DNA from: CAVPDE01 sp963707125
GTDB taxonomy: Bacteria > Desulfobacterota > DSM-4660 > Desulfatiglandales > HGW-15
Assembly: GCA_963707125.1 (NCBI GenBank)
Contig: CAVPOU010000001.1
Coordinates: 1 to 64,000, forward strand
Direction: 5' to 3'
Length of the DNA: 64,000 bases
The translations under genes were made by a program, and so were the position numbers. This document shows, in pieces, positions 42,912-51,871 of this stretch. The first letter of the stretch is position 1, and every line of letters begins with the position of its first letter. The notes under the pieces were generated by a model that worked only from the letters and a program-made list of their open reading frames with translations, was not told the origin of the DNA and made no database searches.

Positions 42912-44044
42912 CAGAGAATCCTCTTGGTGAAGCGTTTACGAGCCAGGTTGAAGATCAGCACGGCATAGAGGACCAGGGCCAAAACCTGAGGCCATAGCAC
43001 GGTGAGCCCCACTCCCTGCAGGAAGAGACCCTTGAGTATTTCCACAAAGTACCGGGCAGGCACGATGAACGTGAGGGCCTGGAGCACGACGGGCATGTTC
43101 TCAATGGGGTAAATGAACCCTGACAAAAGAAAAGAGGGGAGAAAGGCGCTGATCACTGAAATCTGGCTGGCTTGGATCTGGCTCTTGGCCACAACGGACA
43201 CGAAAAGGCCCCAGGAGAGGGAGCCGATGAGAAAGATCAGAGAGGCGATAAAGAGATCGATGTAACTGCCGCGAAAGGGGACTCCGAAAATCAGCACTGC
43301 GGCACCTACCACCAGGGCAAGATCCACCAGGCCTACGGCAAGATAGGGGAGGAGCTTGCCCAGGAGAAGTTCGAGGCTCGTGATGGGCGTGGAAATAAGC
43401 TGCTCCAGGGTCCCGGTCTCTTTCTCTTTGGAAACGCTCAAAGCGGTCATGACGGAACAAATGGCCATCATGATGACGCCTGTCAGGCCTGGGATAATGA
43501 AGTTTTTGCTCTTGAGTTCCGGGTTGAACCACACACGAACCCTTGCTTCAAGCGGCATGTCCACCATCTTCAGGCCTGCGCGCCGGATTCGCTGTTCCTG
43601 AAGAGCAATGTCAAAGCCCGCAGCCACGGCCTTAAGGTAACCGAGAGCAATGGTGGCCGTGTTGGAGTCGCTTCCGTCAAAGACCACCTGAATGGGTGCT
43701 TTTATCCCCTGCTTCACTTTGGATGCGAAGTCCCTGGGGATGACAAGGGCCATGAGCGCCTCGCCTCTTGCAAGGCTGGAATCCACGTCTCCGTCCCTCT
43801 CCAGATACCGGACCAGGGTGAAATACCGGGAATCGGTGAGCCGGTGGATGAACTCGCGAGACACGGGAGTCCCGTCAAAATCGAGGACAACGGTGGGGAT
43901 GCGGTCCACGTCCAGGCTCAGAGCATAGCCAAAGAGAAAGATCATGAGCAGTGGATTGAAGAGGGCGCCCATAAGGCTCCGGATGTCCCGGCTCATTTGA
44001 ATGAATTCCTTTTTGGTCAGTGCCTTGATTCTTCGGATGCTCAT
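42911..44044 (-). CDS. ABC-2 type transporter permease (YbhS-like), first subunit
   Basis: A 377-residue permease homologous to its neighbour: first helix GALFNPLLMIFLFGYALSLD, periplasmic domain, then ETGTLEQLISTPITSLELLL and the remaining helices. The two form a heterodimer with the two ATPases below. It overlaps the ATPase gene by four bases (ATGA). Confidence 0.92.
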   Translation of the reverse strand: MSIRRIKALTKKEFIQMSRDIRSLMGALFNPLLMIFLFGYALSLDVDRIPTVVLDFDGTPVSREFIHRLTDSRYFTLVRYLERDGDVDSSLARGEALMALVIPRDFASKVKQGIKAPIQVVFDGSDSNTATIALGYLKAVAAGFDIALQEQRIRRAGLKMVDMPLEARVRVWFNPELKSKNFIIPGLTGVIMMAICSVMTALSVSKEKETGTLEQLISTPITSLELLLGKLLPYLAVGLVDLALVVGAAVLIFGVPFRGSYIDLFIASLIFLIGSLSWGLFVSVVAKSQIQASQISVISAFLPSFLLSGFIYPIENMPVVLQALTFIVPARYFVEILKGLFLQGVGLTVLWPQVLALVLYAVLIFNLARKRFTKRIL

Positions 44045-44982
44045 GAGGGTTGCCCTGCCTTACGGCCCACGAGAGCGACGAACACGTCCTCGAGGGAGGG
44101 ATCTATGGGTCGAATGGAGTTCACAAAAAGGCCCGATGAGTTGAGAAAGGAGGGGAGGTAAGCCTGGGCATCGATTTCCTGTTTCAGCCTCACATGAAGG
44201 GAACGGCCGAAAACCGCTGCGTCCAGAACTCCCTCCGCATGAGCAAGGGCCTCGGCAGCAGCAAGGACATGGTCTGTCCCGATCTCGTAGATGGTTCCTG
44301 CAAGGTGTTTGGATTTGAGCTCACCAGGAGAGCCGAGGGCAATCAGTTGACCTCGGTCAATGAGACCGATCCGATTGCAGTACTCCGCCTCCTCCATGTA
44401 GTGGGTCGTGACGAAGACGGTGACCCCCCCGTCCGCCAGGGTGTAAATCAGGTCCCAGAAGTTGCGCCTTGTCCCAGGATCCACGCCGGAGGTGGGCTCA
44501 TCAAGGAAGATGATGGGAGGTTGGTGCAAAAGGGCGCACCCCAGGGCCAGGCGCTGTTTGAGACCGGTTGGAAGCTCGCGTGTTAGAGATCGGCGTCTTT
44601 CTGTGAGGCCTATCAGGGTCAACACTTCCCGGATTCGTGCTTTACAGGCCGATGAGTCCAGCCCGTAGATGCCCCCGAAAAAGGCCATGTTCTCTTCGAC
44701 CCGCAGGTCGTCGTAAAGAGAGAATCGCTGGGACATGTAACCGAGGCTTGACTTGATTTTCTCCGACTGGCTGACCATGTCAAGACCGTGCACCCATCCT
44801 TGACCCGAAGAGGGTCTGAGAAGACCGCAGAGCATGCGGATGGTCGTTGATTTCCCCGCGCCATTGGGACCCAGAAAACCGAAGATTTCCCCTGAGCCGA
44901 TTTCCATGGAAATGTGATCCACAGCGACAAAGTTGCCGAAGCGTTTGACCACATCTTTTAAGATAACTGCCGCATCACTCAT
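44041..44982 (-). CDS. ABC transporter ATP-binding protein (export, DrrA/YbhF half), second
   Basis: A 313-residue ATPase. Walker A is GPNGAGKST, the signature region reads RSLTRELPTGLKQRLALGCA with PTGLKQ instead of LSGGxxQ, Walker B is IIFLDEPTSGVDPG and the H-loop is TTHYMEEAEYC. The C-terminal domain (from about 220) is the DrrA-type extension. In Escherichia coli YbhF the two ATPase halves are fused; here they are separate genes overlapping by four bases. Confidence 0.93.
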   Translation of the reverse strand: MSDAAVILKDVVKRFGNFVAVDHISMEIGSGEIFGFLGPNGAGKSTTIRMLCGLLRPSSGQGWVHGLDMVSQSEKIKSSLGYMSQRFSLYDDLRVEENMAFFGGIYGLDSSACKARIREVLTLIGLTERRRSLTRELPTGLKQRLALGCALLHQPPIIFLDEPTSGVDPGTRRNFWDLIYTLADGGVTVFVTTHYMEEAEYCNRIGLIDRGQLIALGSPGELKSKHLAGTIYEIGTDHVLAAAEALAHAEGVLDAAVFGRSLHVRLKQEIDAQAYLPSFLNSSGLFVNSIRPIDPSLEDVFVALVGRKAGQPS

Positions 44983-45902
44983 GGCTCTCGGTTTCCCTCC
45001 ACAAGGGAAAGGTAAACGTCTTCCAGGCTCGGCTGAATGGGCTCAAGATGAAAGGAGGCCAGACCTGAAGAGGCGAGTTCGTCTTCGACATAAGACAGGT
45101 CGGCAGCCTCCCTGAGTGAGAAATGGATTCCTGCGCCGAAGAGGCTTGCCTGGACCACTCTTGGGGAGCTCTTGAGCATCCTCATGGCGTTTCTGCGCTC
45201 CGGGGTCTTGAGGTCAAAGAGATGGCCTTTGACAAGGCTTCTCAGGCTAAGCGGTTCCATGACCAGCCTCACCTTACCGCGATCAAAAAGCGCGACCCGG
45301 TGGCAACGGTCCGCCTCGTCGAGATAGGTGGAGGCAACCAGAATTGTCACCCCCTCCCGATGGAGTTCATAGAGGATCTTCCAGAAATCCCTTCGGGACA
45401 CAGGATCCACCCCGTTGGTCGGTTCGTCCAGGAACAGGACCTTGGGGGTGTGAATCAGAGCGCAGCTCAGGCCCGCCTTTTGTTTCATGCCTCCTGAAAG
45501 CTGCCGGAAAAGACGGTTGATGAAGGGCGCAAGGCCTGAGAATTCAAGGAGCCGCTTCATTCTCTGTTCATAGCGGTCCCGCGGAACCTGGTAGAGGTCC
45601 GCATAGAGCTCGATATTCTCCTTGACCGTCAGGTCTTCATAGAGCTTGGCCGGTTGTGCCATGTAGCCGATTTGATGCTTGATGGCTTCAGGATCCTCGT
45701 CCACGTCACTTCCCAAAACCATGGCTTTGCCGCTCGTGGGCCGTATCAAACCGCAGAGGATGCGAAGGCAGGTCGTCTTGCCTGAGCCGTCCGGTCCCAT
45801 GAGGCCGAAGATCTCACCTTCTTCGACGGAGAAGTTGAGGCCGTCGAGAGCCTTCAATTCACCGAATGATCTGCACAGGTTTTCAGCTTCAACGAGAGGC
45901 AT
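44979..45902 (-). CDS. ABC transporter ATP-binding protein (export), first
   Basis: A 307-residue ATPase. Walker A is GPDGSGKTT (D and S unusual but accepted), the signature is LSGGMKQKAGLSCAL, Walker B is VLFLDEPTNGVDPV, and the switch region has TYLDEADRC in place of the H-loop histidine. The missing switch histidine suggests that this half is catalytically weaker, with the partner ATPase lacking instead a canonical signature. That would be a complementary heterodimer (inference). Confidence 0.93.
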   Translation of the reverse strand: MPLVEAENLCRSFGELKALDGLNFSVEEGEIFGLMGPDGSGKTTCLRILCGLIRPTSGKAMVLGSDVDEDPEAIKHQIGYMAQPAKLYEDLTVKENIELYADLYQVPRDRYEQRMKRLLEFSGLAPFINRLFRQLSGGMKQKAGLSCALIHTPKVLFLDEPTNGVDPVSRRDFWKILYELHREGVTILVASTYLDEADRCHRVALFDRGKVRLVMEPLSLRSLVKGHLFDLKTPERRNAMRMLKSSPRVVQASLFGAGIHFSLREAADLSYVEDELASSGLASFHLEPIQPSLEDVYLSLVEGNREP

Positions 45903-45946
45903 GAGGTTTTTCCATCACTCCAATACTCCATTACTTCACAGTGAAG

Positions 45947-46070
45947 CAGGCACAAAGTTGCAAAGGCACATAGGCACAAAGTAAGAAAAAACCCTTCCGC
46001 TCTGTACCTTTGGCCCTCTGTGCCTTTGTCCCTCAAGCTGTCGGCTTTAGCCGACAGCGGTTCACTTCAG
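45947..46070. repeat. GGCACAAAG dispersed repeat, copy 1
   Basis: CAGGCACAAAGTTGCAAAGG, then ACATAGGCACAAAG, a variable centre, CTGTGCCTTTGTCCCTCA and the hairpin GCTGTCGGCTTTAGCCGACAGC. A direct copy lies at 60896-61027. This copy separates hlyD from the ATPase genes inside the export operon and slightly overlaps the hlyD 3' end. Confidence 0.75.
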
Positions 46071-47231
46071 AATGACATCCACCGGCATCCCTGCCTTCAG
46101 TTCCTGCTTCGGATTCTGAAGAGTTACCTTGATGCGGTAGACCAGTTTAACCCGCTCTTCCTTGGTTTGCACATTCTTTGGAGTGAACTCAGCCTCAGGA
46201 GAGATGTAGGTCACCGTGCCGGGGTAGATCTTGTTGGGAAAGGTGTCTGAAATCACCTCTCCCTTTTGTCCAAGATAAACTTTTCCGAGCTGGGTTTCCG
46301 GGACATAGGTTTTGACCCAGACCTCATCAAGCTGGGCAACGGTGAGCACCGGCGTTCCTGCCTGGACATATTCCCCCTCTTCTATATCCTTTACTGTGAC
46401 AAATCCATCAAAGGGAGCGTAAAGGCATGATTTTTTGAGATCTTCCTCCGCAATAGCGAGGAGTGCTTTTGCCTGATCCCTCTGCGCCTGCAGGGCTTTA
46501 AGATCAAGTTTAAGTTTCTCCACTTCCTTGCGTCCTGCCTCAGCGGCAACAAGGCCGGCGCTCGAGCCTGCGAGATTGGCTTTGCCTTCGAGAACCAGCT
46601 CATCACGGGGCCCGGCTTTCACGAGTTTGTAACGTTCCAAGGCTGCCTCGTAAGCCGCACGCGCTGCATCTGCGCTGGTGCGGGCTGCGTCGTACTGGCT
46701 CTCAGAAACGATACGGCTTGCGAAAAGTTCCTTCATCCTCTGACAGTCCCTTTCCCTGTTTTCCCACTCGAACTTTGCCCGGTCCCTGGCTGCTGCAGCC
46801 TCAGCGATTTCCTGTTCCCTGGATCCTGTCTTGAGGCTCTGGTAGCGAGCGTCGGCCGCCCTGACCCCGGCTTTTGCCCGGTTGATCTCAGCATCCAGAA
46901 CTTCTTCCTTCATCGTGATAGTCAAAGCCAGAGAAGCCTCGCGGGCTTCGAGTTCCCTGACCTGCGCGTCAGCCTGGTCCCTGCGGGCTTTGATGACTTC
47001 CTGATCGAGCTCTGCAAGCGCCTCCCCCTTCTTAGGCTTCATTCCCTCGTCCACAAATATTTTCGCAACGTGCCCTGGAATCCGGAAGCTCATGTCCACT
47101 TCTGTGACTTCAATATGACCGGATGCCATGATTTCAGTTTCAGAGAGGCCTGGCAGATAAATCTTAAAGTAGCAGATTAATCCTGCTGCGACGATGGCGG
47201 CAATCATGATGGCTATTCTGCGACGTTTCAT
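46062..47231 (-). CDS. HlyD-type membrane fusion (periplasmic adaptor) protein
   Basis: A 389-residue adaptor (YbhG-like). An N-terminal membrane anchor (IAIMIAAIVAAGLICYFKIY), a biotinyl-lipoyl half-motif (VDMSFRIPGHVAKIFVDEG), a long coiled coil (residues about 80-260), the second lipoyl half (LYAPFDGFVTVKDIEEGEYV) and a beta-barrel (VKTYVPETQLGKVYLGQKGE). It links the ABC-2 permeases to an outer-membrane channel, which is not encoded here. AAGGA precedes the ATG. Confidence 0.93.
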   Translation of the reverse strand: MKRRRIAIMIAAIVAAGLICYFKIYLPGLSETEIMASGHIEVTEVDMSFRIPGHVAKIFVDEGMKPKKGEALAELDQEVIKARRDQADAQVRELEAREASLALTITMKEEVLDAEINRAKAGVRAADARYQSLKTGSREQEIAEAAAARDRAKFEWENRERDCQRMKELFASRIVSESQYDAARTSADAARAAYEAALERYKLVKAGPRDELVLEGKANLAGSSAGLVAAEAGRKEVEKLKLDLKALQAQRDQAKALLAIAEEDLKKSCLYAPFDGFVTVKDIEEGEYVQAGTPVLTVAQLDEVWVKTYVPETQLGKVYLGQKGEVISDTFPNKIYPGTVTYISPEAEFTPKNVQTKEERVKLVYRIKVTLQNPKQELKAGMPVDVILK

Positions 47232-47234
47232 ATT

Positions 47235-47891
47235 TCATTCCTTCCTCGATCCGCCGATCAGGTTTTTCACGTAGGCGAGAGCCATGCTCTTGACAGCGAC
47301 TCGCCGGTCCTTCAAGTAAAGATTTAGGTCAGCCACCTTGAAGTGGCCAAGAGCTTCAAGCAGAAGGGGGCTCACAAAGCTGATCGCGCACATGCCCACA
47401 ACGTTGAGGATGAGGTGAGTGGTCTGCGCCAAACTCAGCCCGAGTTCGCTTCCAATTCTTTCCACGATCTGGGGAAGGGTAACGCCTGAAGCCAGGGGAC
47501 CCAGGTCTTTGAGATCTCTGAACACCTTCCTGAAGCGCTCGCCGCCGTCCACGAACTCTCTTAGAATAATTTTGAGGAACCCGGGATTCCTTTCATAATT
47601 GTCCATGTAGGCATCAACGACCTTATCCAAGCGGGACTCCACAGAGTCCTGGCTGAGCCAAGCTTGACCGACCTGATTGAGAATTCTCCTGAGAGCCCCT
47701 GCGATCACGTGGCCGTAAAGGTTTTCTTTGGTGCGGAAATAGTAATGAAGCATGGCCTTGTTGACGCCGGCAGCGGCGGCAATGGCCTGGGTCCGTGCTC
47801 CGAAGAAACCGTTTGCTGCGAATTCCTCTGCTGCAGCAGCGAGGATTCGTTCTTCAGGAGAAGAGTGCTCCATAAGTTCATTGGTAGTCAT
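47235..47891 (-). CDS. TetR/AcrR family repressor
   Basis: A 218-residue regulator. The N-terminal HTH is ERILAAAAEEFAANGFFGAR then TQAIAAAAGVNKAMLHYYFR; the C-terminal ligand domain begins near residue 70. It is the first gene of the export operon, 3 bases from hlyD, so it represses its own transporter, a usual arrangement for drug or bile-salt exporters. Confidence 0.92.
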   Translation of the reverse strand: MTTNELMEHSSPEERILAAAAEEFAANGFFGARTQAIAAAAGVNKAMLHYYFRTKENLYGHVIAGALRRILNQVGQAWLSQDSVESRLDKVVDAYMDNYERNPGFLKIILREFVDGGERFRKVFRDLKDLGPLASGVTLPQIVERIGSELGLSLAQTTHLILNVVGMCAISFVSPLLLEALGHFKVADLNLYLKDRRVAVKSMALAYVKNLIGGSRKE

Positions 47892-47913
47892 GACTGCCCC
47901 ATTAATTATAAGG

Positions 47914-47934
47914 TTAAACCATCCGGTTGGTTAA
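47914..47934 (-). promoter_or_regulatory. candidate TetR operator
   Basis: TTAAACCATCCGGTTGGTTA is the core of a 21-base near-palindrome that matches its reverse complement at about 17 positions. It lies 23 bases upstream of the repressor gene, where the operon promoter is expected. Confidence 0.5.
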
Positions 47935-48118
47935 TGGTGTTTCTATGATAAAGAAGAGAACCTGTCAAGAAAAAATAAAGAGAATATCGAAAGTCAAAGA
48001 GGGAGCTTGGTATTCAGTCGCATGGCTTAATCGGAGAGAAGACTACGGATACCAGCAAGTTAAGGATTAGGGGCAGTGAGTTTCGCGACACACTGGAACG
48101 GAGACCTTAAGGTGAACG

Positions 48119-48147
48119 TTGACATATGGTTAATGATGAAGTAAAAT
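48119..48147 (+). promoter_or_regulatory. sigma-70 type promoter of the cyclase operon
   Basis: TTGACA (48119-48124) and TAAAAT (48142-48147) with a 17-base spacer; transcription would start near 48154, leaving a leader of about 50 bases with GAGG before the ATG. This is a strong match. Confidence 0.7.
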
Positions 48148-48205
48148 TCTAATGATTAAAAGGACCTAGCCTGGTCATATATAACAACGAGGTCAGCGCT
48201 ACCCC

Positions 48206-49816
48206 ATGCGCGCAACACTGGACTCAAAACAATCCACATCCATGCCCTCCGAACCGGGCACCAGTAGATATGAGGACAGGAGGGACAGAAGGGACAGAAG
48301 GGACAGACGGAGCCATGAGGATAGGCGAAAGAAACAAGAACCTTTCGAAGGGCCGGACAGGAGAAGCGGAAAGGATCGCCGCACAGGGGAGCGCCGCGCC
48401 GTAAGGCGTTGGCGAATACCCATATTCGCAAAGCTTGCTATTGTTTCAACACTCCTCATGTCCCTTTTCATTTGCTTCATCAGCTTCATCATTCTCTGGG
48501 AGCAAAAGCAGCAGTTCATCTCTCAGCTGACGGACTTTGGCGAGAGCCTGGTCAGAATTGCCGGAAACAACGCGGCGGACAAGATCCTGGGAGAAGAAGA
48601 TCTGGTGCTCTTCCAGCTGGCCAAGAACCTTGCTCAGAACGAGCAGGTGCTTTTTGCGGTTATCACGGATCACAAGAAAATCATCCGGGCCCACAGCCGT
48701 ATGGAGAATCTGGGTCTAGCCTACCAGCCGCCGGAAAAAATCATGATCCTGCAGGCTACTGGACAGGTGCGAAAAAGCATCATTCGCCAGCAAGAGGAAG
48801 AGGTTCTCTACTTTGAAACTCCGGTCCGGTACCAGAACTTGAAGGTAGGGGAAGTTCATCTCGCCGTGTCCCAGGCTAAAATTCTCAAAAGCCTGAGCGA
48901 TGCGAAATTCTTTGTTCTGATCCTGACTCTCGTGGTGATCGGCCTGGGGATTCTTCTGAGCCTCGGTCTGAGCAAGTATTTCACGGTGCCGATCCGTCAG
49001 TTGAGCGAGACAGCCAAAGCACTGGGTATGGGCCAGTTCAGTCACCGGGTGAAGACCACTCGCAACGATGAATTCGGGGACCTGGCTTTTTCTTTCAACA
49101 GGATGGCAGAAGATCTGGAAGTCAAAGAGAAGATCAAGGACTCTTTCGGACGGTATGTCACGCCCGAAATCGTGGACATCATCCTGGCAAATCCGGAGAG
49201 CCAGTGGATGAAAGGAGCGACTGTGGAGGCGAGCGTTCTCTTTGTGGACATCCGCGGCTTCACGGCTCTCTCCGAGAACAAAACTCCGGAGACCATCGTG
49301 GATCTCCTCAACGACTACCTGACTCGCGTCACAGACAGTGTGATCAAACACGGTGGCCACGTGAACAAGTTTGTAGGGGATGAAGCCATGGCCGTCTTCG
49401 GTGCGCCTGCGGCCAATCCCAACCATGCTCAGGCGGCGGTCAGGGCGGCTCTGGAGATCCAGGATGAGATTGTCGAACTCAACCGTCAGAAGAAAATGAA
49501 CGGGATGAAGATCGGAATCGGCGTGGGAATCAATTCCGGGGAGATGCTCTCCGGAAACCTGGGTTCTCAGAAGAGAATGGAATACACGGTCATCGGGGAC
49601 AATGTGAACATCGCCTCCAGGCTCACCAAAGTGGCCAAAGCAGGCGAGATCTTGATCAGCAAGAAAACCTTTGACGCGATCGGGGAAAAGGACGGTGCTT
49701 TGCGGTTTGAAGAAAGGGGAAAAGCGCCGGTGAAGGGAAGGCGGGCGCACGTGACCATCTACAGTGTGTCCCGCTCAAAGGGGGAGCAGTATGGGGATCT
49801 TCAGGCGCAGGGTTAA
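48206..49816 (+). CDS. membrane class III adenylate/guanylate cyclase with HAMP domain
   Basis: A 536-residue two-helix receptor cyclase. Cytoplasmic residues 1-68 are polyampholytic with seven DRR triplets. The first membrane helix is about 76-98. A periplasmic sensor (about 99-232) ends at helix two (235-257), then a HAMP domain (258-312). The catalytic domain has metal aspartates D348 (FVDIRGFT) and D392 (VGDEAMAVFG), K388 in NKFVGDE, and EYTVIGDNVNIASRL with the transition-state asparagine and arginine. These fit adenylate cyclase rather than guanylate. It starts a three-gene operon with a deacetylase and a TPR lipoprotein. Confidence 0.93.
   Translation: MRATLDSKQSTSMPSEPGTSRYEDRRDRRDRRDRRSHEDRRKKQEPFEGPDRRSGKDRRTGERRAVRRWRIPIFAKLAIVSTLLMSLFICFISFIILWEQKQQFISQLTDFGESLVRIAGNNAADKILGEEDLVLFQLAKNLAQNEQVLFAVITDHKKIIRAHSRMENLGLAYQPPEKIMILQATGQVRKSIIRQQEEEVLYFETPVRYQNLKVGEVHLAVSQAKILKSLSDAKFFVLILTLVVIGLGILLSLGLSKYFTVPIRQLSETAKALGMGQFSHRVKTTRNDEFGDLAFSFNRMAEDLEVKEKIKDSFGRYVTPEIVDIILANPESQWMKGATVEASVLFVDIRGFTALSENKTPETIVDLLNDYLTRVTDSVIKHGGHVNKFVGDEAMAVFGAPAANPNHAQAAVRAALEIQDEIVELNRQKKMNGMKIGIGVGINSGEMLSGNLGSQKRMEYTVIGDNVNIASRLTKVAKAGEILISKKTFDAIGEKDGALRFEERGKAPVKGRRAHVTIYSVSRSKGEQYGDLQAQG
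48275..48310 (+). repeat. 9-bp tandem repeat inside the cyclase gene
   Basis: Four units of GACAGGAGG / GACAGAAGG / GACAGAAGG / GACAGACGG encode Asp-Arg-Arg four times. In-frame units allow slippage to change the length of the N-terminal charged segment without breaking the gene. Confidence 0.85.
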
Positions 49817-50837
49817 CAGAATTTTTCTCATCCCTTTGTTGGGCGGCCTTGTTTTTGTGGCCTCTTGCGCATGGGAGAACTTCAACTTCAGACCCTCGGA
49901 GCCGGCATTCGCCAAGGAGGAACCGGCCGAACGTCTTCTCCTCCGATCAGAGGACTACGCGATCTTGAGGCTCAGAGGGGATGAAAGTGCGGGGAGCCTT
50001 GCCCAAGAATTCCTTGGGGATCCGGGAAAGGCTTGGGTCATCGAGGAGGCGAACAGGGGCACTCCTTTTGAGAGGGGTCAAATGATCGCCATCCCCCTCA
50101 AAGAAGAAAACAAGGGAGGCCTCTCGCCGGATGGTTATCAGCTCGTCCCTGTTCTTTGCTACCACCATTTTGCCGATCGATGCGACTCCTCTCTCTGCAC
50201 TCCCACCTCTGTCTTTGAGCAGCACATGAAGGTGCTGAAGGAGGAGGGATACACGGTGATCAGCACGGCAGAACTCAGCGAGTTCCTGGCTTTTCGCAGG
50301 GCGATCCCCAAGAAGGCCGTGGTCATCAATTTCGATGACGGGTACCGGTCAACCTATGACATCGCCTATCCTATCATGAAAAAGTACGGCTTCACGGCGA
50401 CGTTCTTTATCTATACGTCCTTCATAGGAGCTTCAAAGAACGCACTCACCTGGGACCAACTGAAAACCATGAAGGCTGACGGGTTCGAGGTGGGATCGCA
50501 CTCTGTGAACCACGCCGATCTTTCAAAGAAGATGGATGGGGAGAGTGAGAAGGAATACCTGGCGAGGGTCAAAAGAGAACTTCTTCTTTCGAAGCAGGTG
50601 ATTGACGATAAACTGAAACAGAACACCCGGTATATTGCTTTCCCCTACGGCGAATTCAACCAGGGCCTGTTGAAATTGTGTGAAGAAACAGGATACCGGA
50701 TAGGGTTTTCGGTTAAAGCGGGCGGCAACCCTTTTTTCTCAGACCCTCTCACCTTGAAGAGAGACCAAATCCTGAAAAAGGACATGGAGAGTTTTACTGT
50801 GAAGCTCAGGACATTTTACCCTATACCTTTGAAGTAG
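49791..50837 (+). CDS. polysaccharide deacetylase lipoprotein with LysM-like domain
   Basis: A 348-residue exported NodB-family deacetylase. The signal ends in a lipobox (LVFVASC, cysteine about 26). Residues 48-105 resemble a LysM peptidoglycan-binding module (LRLRGDESAGSLAQEFLGDP; EANRGTPFERGQMIAIPL). The NodB domain has INFDDGYRSTY (catalytic Asp), HSVNH (zinc histidines) and FAFPYGEFN-like IAFPYGEFN. It would remove acetyl groups from peptidoglycan or an exopolysaccharide at the membrane. The start at 49791 has GGGGGAG 5 bases upstream and overlaps the end of the cyclase gene by 26 bases, so the two are coupled. Confidence 0.92.
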   Translation: MGIFRRRVNRIFLIPLLGGLVFVASCAWENFNFRPSEPAFAKEEPAERLLLRSEDYAILRLRGDESAGSLAQEFLGDPGKAWVIEEANRGTPFERGQMIAIPLKEENKGGLSPDGYQLVPVLCYHHFADRCDSSLCTPTSVFEQHMKVLKEEGYTVISTAELSEFLAFRRAIPKKAVVINFDDGYRSTYDIAYPIMKKYGFTATFFIYTSFIGASKNALTWDQLKTMKADGFEVGSHSVNHADLSKKMDGESEKEYLARVKRELLLSKQVIDDKLKQNTRYIAFPYGEFNQGLLKLCEETGYRIGFSVKAGGNPFFSDPLTLKRDQILKKDMESFTVKLRTFYPIPLK

Positions 50838-50841
50838 AAAC

Positions 50842-51861
50842 GTGCACACTCTGAACAAGATTTTATTTTTACTTTTCTTCTCCACCGGCCTCTTGGGCTG
50901 CGCCTTAGCCCCTTACAAGGAGACCCCAAAGGAAGTGTCTCCTGCTCCGGAAGAGCGTTTTGTCAGGGAATCTATTGCAAAGGCTCAGGAACTCGAAGCA
51001 GCGGGACAGCTTCCGGAAGCATGGAGGCAGTACAAGATCAGCCTGACGGTTCGACCCAACGACCCTGTCGCAAAGGAGGGGCGAGATCGCGTTGAAAAGG
51101 CTTTGCGCAAAAGTGCAGAAGCGCACTACAAGGCCGGTCTGCGGCTTCAGAAAGAGGGGAAACAGGCTCAGGCCCTTCAGCAGTTTCTGACGGCTTTGAG
51201 ATTGTGGCCGGACTATCCGGAAGCCCTGCAGATGGTCTCGGCAAGAAAACCGGTTCCTGCTGAAAAGCAGGTGGTCCAACTGGTTCCGTCTGAACCTGAG
51301 ATCAAAGAACCGTCTGAGGGATTGACCGCGGATGAGGGAGATCTCGCTTCTTCTGAAAAAGCCCCGGTTCAAGGCGAGCAAAAAGAGGTCGTTGACCAGA
51401 TCGCCGTTTATCGCGAACAGGGGATGGAACTGTATCGTGAAGGAAGATTCCAGGAGGCTCTCTTCGAGTTCAGCAAGGTGCTCAGCGCGAGGCCGGATGA
51501 TCCTGTGGCAAAGGATTATTCCTACAGGTCCTCCTTCGAGCTCGCCGTGGAGTTCTTTCAGAAAAAAGAATATCTCGCTGCAAGAGAGCAGTTTCTCGTC
51601 TCTCTGAAACACAACAGCAACTGCCGGAAGTGCCACGCTTACATCAAGCAGAGTGAGGAGCTCTTCAAAGAAATGCACTATAAGCGGGGCATCGAGTGCT
51701 ACGGCAAGGAGCAGTTGACTGAGGCCGTCATGGAGTGGGAACTGGTGAGGAGTCTGGATCCTGGTTACAAGAGGGTGGACTACTACATCAAGAAGGCCAA
51801 AGACATTCAGCACAAGCTCGATGAGCTTAAAAAGGAATCAAACGAAGAAAGTCAGGAATAG
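50842..51861 (+). CDS. TPR-repeat lipoprotein
   Basis: A 339-residue lipoprotein: a signal with lipobox TGLLGCA (cysteine C20), then two blocks of tetratricopeptide repeats (about residues 40-130 and 190-325; for example GRFQEALFEFSKVLSARPDD and EYLAAREQFLVSLKHN) joined by an acidic linker. GTG start 4 bases after the deacetylase stop. It probably scaffolds a complex in the periplasm, perhaps for polysaccharide handling with the deacetylase. Confidence 0.88.
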   Translation: MHTLNKILFLLFFSTGLLGCALAPYKETPKEVSPAPEERFVRESIAKAQELEAAGQLPEAWRQYKISLTVRPNDPVAKEGRDRVEKALRKSAEAHYKAGLRLQKEGKQAQALQQFLTALRLWPDYPEALQMVSARKPVPAEKQVVQLVPSEPEIKEPSEGLTADEGDLASSEKAPVQGEQKEVVDQIAVYREQGMELYREGRFQEALFEFSKVLSARPDDPVAKDYSYRSSFELAVEFFQKKEYLAAREQFLVSLKHNSNCRKCHAYIKQSEELFKEMHYKRGIECYGKEQLTEAVMEWELVRSLDPGYKRVDYYIKKAKDIQHKLDELKKESNEESQE

Positions 51862-51871
51862 CCGGGACCTC

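Noticed and set aside
48716..49750. 344-codon minus-strand frame inside the cyclase gene
   Set aside because: Antisense shadow; the plus strand carries all conserved cyclase motifs.
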